A stretch of DNA of 64,000 bases from Stenopsyche tienmushanensis (Eukaryota; Arthropoda; Insecta; Trichoptera; Stenopsychidae), in NCBI GenBank assembly GCA_008973525.1, contig WACJ01000328.1:248001-312000 (forward strand), in the 5' to 3' direction. The notes below the pieces were generated by a model. That model was not told the origin of the DNA, made no database searches, and was given only the letters and a program-made list of their open reading frames with translations. Position numbers and translations under genes: made by a program. Positions 37,180 through 48,598 of this stretch are shown here, in pieces (positions within the stretch are counted from its first letter, which is position 1; every line of letters begins with the position of its first letter).

Positions 37180-38050
37180 TTTGATAGAGATTTTTGTTGT
37201 TCAAGTTAATTTAATGTCACTACTAAATTCATACACAATGTCATGGTAAAATCATACACAATGTCAAATCACTAAGACATATCAGCCTACTTCTCATAGA
37301 TTCATAAAAAATAATCGGTTTCGAGTCAAGATGGCGCTGATCCAAGATGGCAAGATGGGGTGGATATTTAAAATTATTACACACATATTTTTCCATTCAA
37401 GTATATATTTTTTGCATTTTGTGCATACAAATGTTGGTCAGTCTGAAATAATAATATTTGTCTAAAGTAGGCAAACAAAAAAGTAAAATAGTTTACAGTT
37501 AATGCCACGAATTATGTAATATGAGTACATTTGCTGTTGTAAATGTAACTTTTGTTATTGAAAATGAATGTTCACTGTAAGTAAAGTATAAGTTTTTATA
37601 ATAAATTAACTCATTGTTGCTGAAACATTGTTTAAATGATCATTTGTATTGCGTATATTCAATAAATTTGTACATTCGGTTCTTCTAAGTACATTTCTAT
37701 TTTTTGTATTGATATGCGAACCATAGTTTGATCTTCACTTATTTTACTATTATAAAATTTTATAGCAAACTATGCAAAATTATATTTCATATTTGGTTTT
37801 AGTACATTGCCGTAATGATAAAGTTGACGTAAAGAGTTATGATTTTTAGAAAATTCAAGTTTTTTTTCCAAATTTTCTAATCCTTTGTTGTATTTATTAG
37901 GTCAAGAATAGATATTAATACATCGTATTATGGAAAAGGAATTATGAAATAAGTAATATCTAGAATGATACATTTGTGTAAAACCATATAAAACTATATA
38001 TTTACTTTAAAAGCGCATTTATTTAACGATTTTGTAAACAATGATGTAGT
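37180..38050. other. Intergenic stretch
   Basis: No exon seen. Part of it (TTCTTCTAAGTACATTTCTA region) loosely resembles 55130-55260, downstream of another cluster member. Confidence 0.3.
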
Positions 38051-38056
38051 AATAGT

Positions 38057-39386
38057 TTAAGGTCTGATCGGAATTGCCGTTTCATTGTAAATCCAACCCA
38101 AGAACATTTGTGGTCGAACCCAAAGAGACGGAGCTCCCGAGATACAACCACCAGAACTGACGAGACTCATCAAGCCCACCAGGATGTCCAAATCGTCCAT
38201 TGAGTCGTGTAAAATCATCGGTCCACCACTGTTACTCTTTAGAATTAAATAACAAGTTTTAATATTTATAAACCAATTAAAAATGATAAACTTTTACATG
38301 ACATGCATTAAAACTCACATTACAACCATTTTGTGGTATTTCTCCAAATGGCACGGCACAGACAGTTGAGAAATAAAAGAGAGTTGTATTCAATGCACAT
38401 TGCTCTTCAGGTATAATTAATACTCTACCAAAATGTAAACTTTCATTGTATACAGGACCTAAAATGATATGTAAAATATTTGTTAATGAATGATTCTTTA
38501 AAATTATGCAACTTTTTATTCATCTCAAATGTATTCTATAAAATTGCTTTTACCATTCGGTTCGGTTTGCCCCCATCCGACGATTGTTGCTATTCTTCCA
38601 GCTCCAAAATTAGGATAAGCCTGACTCTGCCTTGGAAGAGCAATTGTATTTATTGTATCTGTAAAATTTATATGTTATCAATAAGAATGGTGACAATTAG
38701 AAAGATACGAAATGAAATCGGTGAAAAATATAATTTCCATTTTACCACTTAACGCAACACTATGCCTTAGGTTTATAAGAGCAATATTATACTCAAAGGG
38801 TGATTGAAAAAAATTTGGATGAACTCTAACGTCATTAGTCGCAATAAGCAATAAGAATGAATCTGTATGTACACTGCCCAAATATACAGTTAAGTTCCCA
38901 CTAAAAAAAAATATTCTAAAATTAATATTATTATGGTACTATAACTACATAATTGCTTTTAAATACAACAAAATTTACGGAAAAGTAGTAGTAGCATCAC
39001 TCAAAACCCAACTAGGGGAAATTAATGTTCCCATACTATCATGGCCAGTCAATCTTCTTATTAAGACCGTAAATGGAAATTGACCTTCTTCTGCGGGAAA
39101 ACCATTTATGATTCTTGAATCTGAAAAAATTGCCACATTATAGATAGCTTTACGAATAATGAATTTAAAATTCAATACGATCATAAATGGATTTATTAAT
39201 ATTTGAACGTTTTCGATCAGATGGGGATTTGATATTCAGCTCCCTAATCGTTGGATGAAATTCGGCCTGAAATTATTAAAAAAATTTTTGATACGATCTC
39301 ATAGAAAAATTTCAACACGTTTAAGTTATACATACGGATACTGATGCAACTAACAAAAGAACCCCAACATGTACGTGGAACTTCAT
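38057..39386 (-). CDS. Secreted S1 protease homologue, inactive (Thr57/Asn102, SNSGG), lacks Cys42-Cys58
   Basis: 276 residues; exons 39386..39336, 39266..39209, 39120..38979, 38900..38746, 38658..38554, 38458..38319, 38236..38057. Signal peptide MKFHVHVGVLLLVASVS; activation-like SRIING kept. The His57 loop reads LSDATTTF: both His and the adjacent Cys58 are gone, and the partner Cys42 is also gone (SMGTL for CGGTL), so a core disulfide was lost as a pair. Asp102 is Asn (EYNIALINL). The loop is SNSGGP: the Ser is kept, but Gly193 and Asp194 are changed. Exon 2 uses a GTTCAA donor, which is weak, and is six bases longer. Its close paralogue at 41216 shares all this. An inactive secreted protein is inferred. 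Confidence 0.87.
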
Positions 39387-39665
39387 GATGGATCAATGAT
39401 GAATTATCTTGGACGGTCGTCGACTTCTCAATCGATACATTTATCTAAAAAATCAATTCTTTGATGCATTTCGATAATGTTATCTATTAGTATTTAGCAC
39501 CTAATCTTCCATTTCCTACCTAAAAAGGTTGATTAAAATGAAAAACTCATCATATCAATTGAGCTTTACAAATAACAGGCGGATTAAAATTCAGACTATG
39601 ATAGAATCGTTTTCTTTGTTTTAAAATTTAATGAAAATGTTTTTCATAGAATTATTTGTAGTAAC

Positions 39666-40075
39666 TGAGGCAATGAGCAATGAACTGTAGTCAAAACCAA
39701 GCTATAAAAAAATTAAAATATCTGCACAACGCAGAATGTGCATAAAAATTCGCACTGCGAATGAAAACTAACCATCTACTGTAAGAAGGTCATTTATAAT
39801 TTTTGAATCTATAAGAAACAATCACATTAAAATTTACTTTATCGATAAGTCATTCACGTTAAATAGCAATAAAATAAATATATAATTACTTAAATGTCTT
39901 GCATCGAATGGGGATTTTATCATCACCTCCTTTATAGCAGGATGAAATCTCGCCTGAAATAATTTAACTCTATTATGATAAGCATACTGATGAAAAAGTA
40001 TCGACTTCATTGAATTTTACATACTGAAGTTATTGCAGCGAACAAAAGTACACCAAAATACACGTGGAACCTCAT
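39666..40075 (-). pseudogene. Truncated protease pseudogene (exons 1-3 only)
   Basis: Exon 1 (40075..40025), exon 2 (39953..39890) and exon 3 (39808..39666) are clear relatives of the gene at 35668 and of 29597. Exon 3 has in-frame stops (VDG-stop, IFL-stop) and seems one base too long. TVHC still marks the His57 site. Exons 4-7 are absent: the next sequence is the upstream block of the gene at 39386. Its own upstream block (40076-40330) is well preserved. Confidence 0.85.
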
Positions 40076-40339
40076 GATGGATCGATATGGAATTATTTTT
40101 GACGATCGTCCAATTTCTCTTTCAACGCTTTTATCTACATAAATCAATTCATTGATGCATTTCGATAATGTTATCATTAGTATTAAGCACTTAATCGTAC
40201 ATTTTCTACTTAAAGGGGTTAATTAAAATGAAAAATTGACTATATAAATTGTGTGTTACTAATCGGATAGCCAACGGATCAGAATTTCAAATTTGATAGA
40301 GATTTTTGTTGTTAAAATTAATTTAATGCCATTACTAAA

Positions 40340-41210
40340 TATTCACAGTTCAGTCATTAAGTAGTTGAACTTGTGACATAATTATCTTTGATTTAAGCCT
40401 ACAGGATATGGGCTAGAAAATACGTTTATATGCTTTGAGGAGCATATTCAAGTTGTAGGTTTCTATAGTTCTATAAATATATAATATATAATAGTTCTAT
40501 AAAACGAACTGCAAAATATCACTTATTTTAATATTTCCTGGTACATAAAGAATGTGATCGTTCATTTTTTCCCCTCAAAACGAGATATCTTCAACCTTCG
40601 AATTACGCGGTATTCATTTTGGACATGTTTACTTTTACGCGCAAAAAAAAAAACAATGAGTATTATCAAAACGATACGATCATAAAAGTTTTAAGACTTA
40701 TTTTAGAAAGCGATCTGACATCTGACGGTAAAAGGTTACGCCACATAATAATGAAAATTCCATTGATGAATGATTAAATCAATCCATTTAAATAAGCAAT
40801 TTAGAAAATTTGTAAGTATAATAATAAACACAAAAATATGGCTTCGATTTAAAAAAAGTAGAAATATAAAAAAGTTTCCAGAAAAAGCACTTATGCTTTA
40901 TATTCAGGTTATCGGAAAAGTTTTTGTAAAAAGGTTTCTTTTTCTCATAAATCTCTAGACAATATTCATCTTTATTTCTCAACCCGGTAAATTCATACAC
41001 AATGTCAAATCATAAAGACGTATCAGCCTACTTCTCATAGATTCACATAAATCTAGATCTCCTCTCATAATTTAAGATAACATTATTGATATTGTAATAC
41101 TTATGATGAAAAATGCAATATCTAGGAGGATTTTTTGTAAAACCATTTAAAACTATATATTTATTTTAGAAGTGCATTTATTTAACAATTTTATCAACAA
41201 TTATGTTGTA
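40340..41210. other. Intergenic stretch
   Basis: No exon or element recognised; AT-rich. Confidence 0.35.
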
Positions 41211-41215
41211 ATAAT

Positions 41216-42527
41216 TTAAGGTCTAATCGGAAGTGCCGTTTCATTGTAAATCCAATCCAAAAACATTTGTGGTCGAACCCAAAGAGATGGAGATCCGGAG
41301 ATACAACCATCCAAACTGACGAGATTCATCAAGCCCACCAGGATATCCAAATCGTCCATTGCGTCATGTAGAATCATTGGTCCACCTCTGTTACTCTTTA
41401 GAATTAAATAACAACGTTTAATACTTATAAATCATTTAAAAAAGATTAAATCTTGCTTGACATGTATTTATTTAAACTCACATTACAACCATTTTGGGGT
41501 GTTTCTCCAAACGGCACGGCACAGACACTCGAGAAAAAATATCGACATTGCTCTTCTGGTATAATTAATACTCTACCAAAATGTAAACGTTCACTGTATT
41601 CAGGACCTAAAATGATATTTAAAATTTTCGTTAATGCCCAAATTACACATTTTTTTTATTCTTCTCAATTATATTCAATAAAAACGCTTTTACCATTCAG
41701 TTCGGTTTGCCCCCATCCAACGATTGTTGCTATTCTTCCAGCTCCAAAATTAGGATAAGCCTGACTCTGCCTTGGAAGAGCAATTGTATTTATTGTCTCT
41801 GTAAAATTTATATGTTATCCATAAGAATGGTGACAATTAGAAAGATACGAAATAAAATCGGTGAAAAATATAATTTCCATTTTACCACTTAACGCAACAC
41901 TATGCCTTAAGTTTATAAGAGCCATATTATACCCAAAGGGTGATTCTGAAAAATTTGGATGAACTCTAACGTCATTAGTCGTAATAAGCAATAAGAATGA
42001 ATCTCTATGTACGCTGCCCAAATATACAGTTAAGTTCCCACTAAAAAAAAATATTCTAAAATTAATATTATTATGGTACTATAACTTCATTAATTGATTT
42101 TAAATTTAAGAAAATTTACGAATAATTATTAATAGCATCACTTAAAACCCAACTAGGGGAAATTAATGCTCCCATACTTTCATAGCCATTCGATCTTTTT
42201 ACTAAGACTGTAAATGGAAATTGACCTTCTTCTGCGGGAAAACCATTTATGATTCTTGAATCTAAAAAAATTGCCACATTAAAGATAGCTTTACGAATAA
42301 TGAATTTAAAATTCAATACGATCATAAATGGATTTATTAATATTTGAACGTTTTCGATCAGATGGGGATTTGATATTCAGCTCCCTAATCGTTGGATGAA
42401 ATTCGGCCTGAAATTATAAAAAAATATTTTAATACGATCTCATAAAATAATATCAACTCAATTAATTAATACATACGGAAATTGATGCAGCTAACAAAAG
42501 TACACCAATATATACGTGGAACCTCAT
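41216..42527 (-). CDS. Secreted S1 protease homologue, inactive (Ile57/Asn102/Arg195), lacks Cys42-Cys58
   Basis: 271 residues; exons 42527..42477, 42407..42350, 42261..42120, 42040..41886, 41798..41694, 41606..41482, 41395..41216. Signal peptide MRFHVYIGVLLLAASIS. It is a close paralogue of the gene at 38057. The His57 loop is LSDAINNYS, again without His and Cys58, and Cys42 is missing (SMGAL). Asp102 is Asn (YNMALINL), and the former GDSGG is SNRGG, so even the Ser retained in the paralogue is Arg here. Exon 6 is 15 bases shorter, removing five residues before the ...SSVCAVPFGE segment without breaking frame. It ends DWIYNETALPIRP. Confidence 0.88.
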
Positions 42528-42759
42528 GATGCATCGATGATGAATTATCTTGAACGGTCGTCGAATTCTTAATCGATACATTTTTCTACAAAAATCAATT
42601 CATTGATGCATTTCGATAATGCTATCTATTGGTATTTAGCACCTGATCTTATATGAAAAACACATCGTATCAATGAGCTTTACTAATAGAATAACAGGCG
42701 GATTAAAATTCATGTTATGATAGGATCGCTTTCTTTGTTTTAAAATTTAATGATAATGT

Positions 42760-43460
42760 TTTTTTTATTTGTTAATGTAATTCAATTTTCTGTTGCTTAA
42801 TCTTGCTTAAAATTTTTGCCTTAATATGTGCTTCACGCAACACAACGGTAGTCTATCGCGATGATGTTGTTACCGACATTTATAACAATTTTTGAGATCT
42901 GTAAATAAATGTCTTATGTTTTAAAATACTGAAACTGTGTTGTAGCTGTTTATAATAAATATTATATGTACTTAATATTGCAATGATTTGGAAGTTGCAA
43001 CACTTCAATCAATGTTTCCGCACCACAACTTTAGCCATGTCTATCGAAGCTCTAGCCACCTTTTATCGAAAGTAGACGGCGATGATTTAACAATAATTAA
43101 CATAAATTACTTGTGGACAAAAAAGCAGCTTTGTAGATTTTAATTTAACGGCGCAAGTTTCGAAATTTTTTTTTAATGTTTACAACGTTAAAAGCTTGAT
43201 AGACTGTAACTTTACTGATTTACATTGTATAAACATTGATAGAAACCAATATTAGCTTTGTATAAATGGGTGCAAAATTTTAGTCGCAGCCGTTCGTACT
43301 ATAACTTAAATCACGGTTGAAGGTGTTGTTATAGTAACTAGAAAAAAATAAAATTTATATAGAAGGAAAATAAAGTAATTCAGGGTTTATTGAATGTTTA
43401 ATAAAAAAAATATATATGTGTATTTATTTTTTAATCTGTATATAATATAATGGCTTAAGA
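42760..43460. other. Intergenic stretch
   Basis: No exon or known element recognised. Confidence 0.35.
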
Positions 43461-43465
43461 ATAAT

Positions 43466-44817
43466 TCAAGGCCTGATTGGAATATCAGTATGATTGTTAA
43501 TCCAGTTTAAATAAAACTGTGGTCGAACCCAAATTGATGGTCTTCCTGAGATGCAACCCGATGCGCTAGGGTAATTCATAATGCCCACAAGGATATCCAG
43601 ACTGATAATTGTGTCATGTAAAATCATCAAGCCGCCCCAATCATACTATCAATGTAAATAATATAGTTTAATAATCATGAATCATTTAAAAAGCAAAAAC
43701 GTGTAATTTAATAAGTTTTCAATAAGCATACTTACGAAACAGACATTTTGTGGTGGTTGTCCTACTGGTGTAGCACAAAGCATTGTGGGGAATATTTCGA
43801 ATTCTTCAGTTGATTTACAAAATGAACTTGATGCAATAAAAGCTGTACCATAACTCAAAGATTCAACGCTTGGAGGATCTAAATGAAAAATTAAAAAATC
43901 TTAGCTACCGTCTAGTACTTTTTTCAAATGCTTCTCATATATAGTCACATTCTATAGTATAACAATTACCATTTTCAACGACGTTTCCCCATCCAAGTAT
44001 CGTTGCTGTTCTCCCAACTCCGAAATCAGGGAATGCCTGACTTTGTCTTGGAAGAGCTATCGGACTAATCGTCTCTGAATAATTGGAATTGATTAATTAA
44101 AAATTAAAGTTGCCAAATCTTGAAGGGTATTAAGAAATAAAAAAAGATATATATGTACAATATACCATCAAAAACAACAGTATGCATAAGGTTTACAAGT
44201 CCGATATTATTTTCATAAGTAACTGCATTATACTGTGGATGAGTCCTGGTATCATGAGTTACAATAACTAACACAGGCTTAGAAATATTTACAGTTCCGA
44301 GGTGAACCACTACAGTTACTCTAAAAATAAAAAAATAAAATGCAATTAACATTTTTAATCTATCAACTAACAAGAAAATATTATAAAGGATTGTGGAGTT
44401 TAATAAAAATACCCATTAATACAAAAAGCTTCGCTTAATACCCAGCTGGCAGATATTAAAGCACCTCCGCAAACTAATCGTCCTCTTATTTGAACCATAT
44501 ATGGAAATTGTCCTTCTGTTGCAAGATTACCATTTATAATTTTTGACACTAAAAAGAATCACCGCGTTAATGTTCGCCCAATGATTAAGAGAAATAAATT
44601 CGATTACCAAATAGAAAGATGCAGGCTTAAATATTTACGATCAGATGAGGCCTCAACACTCGATTCCTTGATCGTCGGATAAAGTTCTGCCTGAAATCAT
44701 TAAAAACAATAATAGTACAATAAGTATCCTGATGAAATTAAATCAACAAAATTAGATTAAATATACCGAGGTAACTGCAGCGATCAAAAGTACACCAAAA
44801 TACACGTAGAACCTCAT
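43466..44817 (-). CDS. Secreted S1 protease homologue, inactive (Phe57/Asn102/Trp195)
   Basis: 273 residues; exons 44817..44767, 44690..44639, 44548..44413, 44320..44166, 44074..43970, 43878..43736, 43645..43466. Signal peptide MRFYVYFGVLLIAAVTS; activation-like SKIING. His57 is Phe (LSEAFC), Asp102 is Asn (ENNIGLVNL), and the catalytic loop is YDWGG. Exon 6 ends QNVCF. It ends WINNHTDIPIRP. The plus-strand gene at 48599 is its closest relative (same signal peptide style, EASSD propeptide, LATEGQFPYMVQI), so the two form a divergent pair separated by about 3.8 kb of transposon debris. A non-enzymatic role is inferred. Confidence 0.9.
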
Positions 44818-45009
44818 GATGGATCGATATAGAATTATTTTAGATGATCGTCACACTTCTCAATTGAAACATTAATCCACAAAAATCAATTCATAGATGC
44901 ATTTTGATAGTGTTATCTTTTGCGATTCAGCATTTAATCGGTATAGTTGAAACGAAAAATACACTATATCAGTTGACTGCTACTAATATAATAAGATAAC
45001 ACGCAGATT

Positions 45010-45195
45010 AATACTACGACTACTTGTAGAGATCATTTTTTTAATAGTTATTTTTATAATAGAAATGTATTGTATCAAATAACCAATTCCATAGATCGTT
45101 GATATTTAGCCTGCAAAAGAATAAAAAAGAGGAAGTTAGGTGGATCAGTGTTTAGAGGTTCTGAGTTTTACAAAGCTTTGGAGTTAAATTGGTTT
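45010..45195. other. Upstream region, nothing further seen
   Basis: Part of the conserved upstream block of the gene at 44817, then ordinary AT-rich DNA. Confidence 0.3.
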
Positions 45196-45600
45196 ATATC
45201 AGGGATGGTTAACCTATGACCCGCGGGTCAAATACTGACCTGTGAAGGATATTTAAATGACCCCCGCGTTGGTTTTTTGGAAATATATTTTTTTATATCA
45301 AAAAAGACGGAGCAGATGACCGAATATATTAAGTTGTAAAAAAAGACATAAACCATTTCAAAGGATTTTGATCGATAGAAACAAATAAAAGCTCTTCTAT
45401 AATATTTTCCGGAAATTAGTGGGGACGATTCTTGGGTTCGAAATCTATTTTACGTGAGAGCTAAGTTAGTAAGCTGAATTGCTAGTCATTATGAAAATCT
45501 AATCGATTTAATAAAAATCTAATTTAAAACTAAAACACAAAAAGACATTAAATAGTTTCTAGACGAATATATCTAAAAAGTAACCAAATTTGTCCAAACT
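45196..45600. mobile_element. hAT-like element remnant
   Basis: CAGGGATGGTTAACCTATGA followed by CCCGCGGGTCAAATACTGACC is typical of hAT terminal repeats with GGGTC sub-terminal motifs. The matching right end was not found and no transposase ORF is open; the right limit is a guess. Confidence 0.4.
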
Positions 45601-45783
45601 AGCTCTTATTTTTTACTTCTGTTTAATTCTGAATATTTATGAGAAGTGGGATTTGTTTTATTATGGTATAACGAAGAGAAAGTCCAGGAACAGGCTCGAT
45701 TCCAAACTAGATATAATAATTCAATATTCTAATATTGTGCCTGATAGCAAGGAGATTTATCCAGTTTGAGAACCCAACTTCAT

Positions 45784-46130
45784 CAAGTGGTTTGTATATT
45801 TAGTCAATCTGAATTTAGGGATTATTCTTCCTATACGTCTGAAGTAGAAAGGTGTTTAATGATCAAATCAAAAATTAATATAGACCGTGAAGTTATACCG
45901 TAATACCATCTATTTGGGTCCGGCCACAGTTTTATTTGGATTGGATTAATAGTCATACCGGAATTCCAATCAGGCCATAAGTTATTTTCAAGTTATTATA
46001 TTCAAATTTATGAATAAATACGCATTTAAGGAATATTATTTTACAAAAAGATTTTACAATAGATTCCCTCAATTATATTGTTTTCCCATGTACAATGAAA
46101 TGTATTTTCTGAATTTTAATTACTCATAAA
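45784..46130 (+). pseudogene. Deletion derivative of a protease gene (upstream flank fused to last-exon end)
   Basis: 45784-45898 matches 48184-48292, upstream of the gene at 48599. At 45903 the sequence jumps to the last part of exon 7, CCATCTATTTGGGTCCGGCC onwards, identical to 49878 and beyond, ending NSHTGIPIRP-stop at 45980, then the same 3' flank. So about 1.6 kb, nearly the whole gene, is missing from this copy. It cannot encode a protein. Confidence 0.75.
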
Positions 46131-46134
46131 TATA

Positions 46135-46365
46135 AATGACTTTAAAAGAGGAGTGCAACACATTCTGCCATTTCCGTCTATCCTCAACTTCCTTACTCCA
46201 ACAACCCAGACGCAGATATCTTAGCCTATCTGATAAAACCAGCGTAGATGAGGTGTTTCGATGAGTCTGTTGCTACTCAGTCCCAAACCTAAAGCGGTTC
46301 GAGAGACTTGAGGGAGTTTCGTACACGTCCACGATCTTCCGATCGGACCTCATGGCAAATAAGCT
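46135..46365 (-). mobile_element. RTE-like LINE 3' tail fragment (copy in duplicated flank)
   Basis: The minus strand reads DLRYLRLGCWSKEVEDRRKW-like sequence in broken frames after an LRW motif. This resembles the C-terminal end of RTE-type LINE ORFs. The same fragment follows the gene at 48599 (50115-50355), so it was carried along in the duplication. Confidence 0.45.
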
Positions 46366-46663
46366 ATACAAATTTAAAAAAGTTTAAAATTAAAAATTTA
46401 GTAGGCTTTTAGATAAACTTTCATATTTTTTACCATTTTCTTGATAATTGTTATCACAAAAAAATGATTTATTTATACGAAAACCTTAAAAAATTACTTT
46501 AGTTGACTAGATATTATTATAGTGAGAAACATCCCAAAATTTCAGTCAGATCGATTAACAACGTTTTAAGCTACAACTGGTGAACACTTTGAAAATGCTG
46601 TTTCGAGATAATATGGTTTAAAGATTCAATGCGATAAAGCTATCAATTTTAGTGACTTACCGA

Positions 46664-47173
46664 TCAACCAATGATTCCAGGTACATATAATAGATCTTCA
46701 GATTTCTCAAAAAGTTGATTATCTTCTACTAACTGTTCTTTTCGGGCAATACGAGCTGCTTTTGTCTCAGAAAGACTCTTACGGTTCTACCTCGCTACCC
46801 GCGCTTCATCGGTATTTTCAGCAAATACTTTACAGTAGGTGCCAATAATGATTTTTACACCAGAATGCAGGTGCTTTGAAGCCAGTTGCCAAACCATCGA
46901 GTTAAAACATTCATTAGCATTTTGGGTATGGCCACCCAAGCATCTTTGAAGTAATTCATCCCTGAACAAATTTTTATAAATCGGTAAGAGATTCTGTTTT
47001 ATCTCTTGGCCAAGAAATGAAGTCAAATGTTCAAGCTTTGGACATTTTTTAAAGCATTGGTTTTCTGCCATTTGTACTAGCTTTTGATTCCAGTCGGGTT
47101 CCCATGATAATGTCTTTTTTTTTATTCCTCGAACTTCACTACCTTTCGTTCCTTTATTATGATGTTTAGACAT
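46664..47173 (-). pseudogene. Mutator-like transposase C-terminal fragment, frameshifted
   Basis: An open frame of 128 codons starts MSKHHNKGTKGSEVRG and includes LLQRCLGGHTQNANECFNSM and KHLHSGVKI. This resembles the CLxGxTQNxNES(L/F)N...W motif of Mutator-like transposase-derived proteins of insects and cnidarians. A frame change near 46785 lets it continue as SETKAARIARKEQLVEDNQL and end PGIIG-stop (46664). The N-terminal zinc-finger/catalytic part is absent. The family assignment is from memory of the motif, so moderate. Confidence 0.5.
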
Positions 47174-47650
47174 TTTTGCTTCGAAAATTCAATCACTCAC
47201 GATAAACTATCGAGCTAAACATGACTTCGAGCAACTTCGAACTGACTTCGAGCAACTTTAATTTCGCATACCTACAGTTAGAGATATATGAGTGCAATAT
47301 AACGATAATTTTGCTTAAAATATTTTTAGGAACATCTCCTATGATAAAACTAAAGATACAAAAGATTTAAACAAATGTATTATGAATGAAAGATTGCTCA
47401 ACTACACGCTATAGCTTCGTAAATATTTCATATTATGATTTTTCTCTTTTATAGTATACTCTCAATATGTTATACTTTCGAAATACGCAATTAAAAAAAT
47501 GATTTTTTTGAACGTTGTAAAGGGTTTGCCTCCCTTAAATTTGGAAAATACCCACGTAAACATTAAGAGACAAGTAAAAGTGACAGTTAGTTGCGGAAAT
47601 TGTAAAGCACAGGGATACCTGGCATATCTGTGCGTTATTTCATTTCTTTT
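47174..47650. other. Intergenic stretch
   Basis: No feature recognised. Confidence 0.3.
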
Positions 47651-47654
47651 GATA

Positions 47655-47765
47655 GTTTAACTTGAAAAGAAAAAGGCTTAATAGTTTAACATGAGTTGAA
47701 AAATGTTTGACTTGAATTGAAAAAGGTTTGACGTGAAATGAAAAAAGCTTAACCTGGCGTAAAAA
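47655..47765. repeat. Short imperfect minisatellite
   Basis: About four to five units of 21-28 bases of the form GTTTGACTTGAATTGAAAAAG follow one another (GTTTAACTTG..., GTTTAACATGAG..., GTTTGACTTG..., GTTTGACGTG...). On the minus strand they translate to a repeated VKxFSxxV pattern, probably by accident. Confidence 0.6.
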
Positions 47766-47769
47766 TATT

Positions 47770-48180
47770 GTACGTAGTACTTCCCCAATAAAATAACCAT
47801 GGTATAGAATAAACAAAAAATAAACATTTACGAAGTGCCCCATTACAGAAAAAGTTTGGAAAACTCTGATCTAAATTTTACTCTCAAATATCACAAAAAA
47901 GGGAGAAATAGCTATCGCTTCCTGCAAATTTAATGTGTATGTTATCTCATCAATACGTTAAGTAGAAAAGATTAAATGCTACCACAGATATCATCACTGA
48001 AACAATTAATAATAAAGGTCATTCGCAGCTTGTACTTTTGGACCGGAGTGTGAAATTAAACATAATGAATGAAATATTCCGTCAAACCATGGACATGTAA
48101 CCTATTTGATCCCAGTTTATAGACACTTCAGTCGAAATTCTGTGAATATTGAGATACTTTGCAGAAAATATTTTAAATCA
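47770..48180. other. Intergenic stretch
   Basis: No feature recognised. Confidence 0.3.
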
Positions 48181-48598
48181 ATTAAGTGGTCTGTATATTT
48201 ATCATCAATTCAGGTATTATCCTTCCTATACGTCTGAAACAGAATGATGTTAATGATCAAATCAAAAATTAATATAGACCGTGAAGTTATACTGAAATAT
48301 ATTTTTTTAGTATGTTTAACAAATTGCAGTGTATAAAAGGCTATGATGACATTTTTTAAAGACATTATGATCGAATTCTATAAAATAGAAACGATATCTA
48401 TCGCTATCATTGCGTATTAATCAGTTAGGAATACACGATTGATGGAGTGTATATCACAATGTAATTAGCCATTTTATGTGGCAAATATATGATTATGCGA
48501 CAAATACCAAAGATAGCATTATCCAAATGCATCAATGAATTGATTTTTGTGGATCAATGTATTGGCGACACTTCAAAGTGATTCTACATCGATCCATC

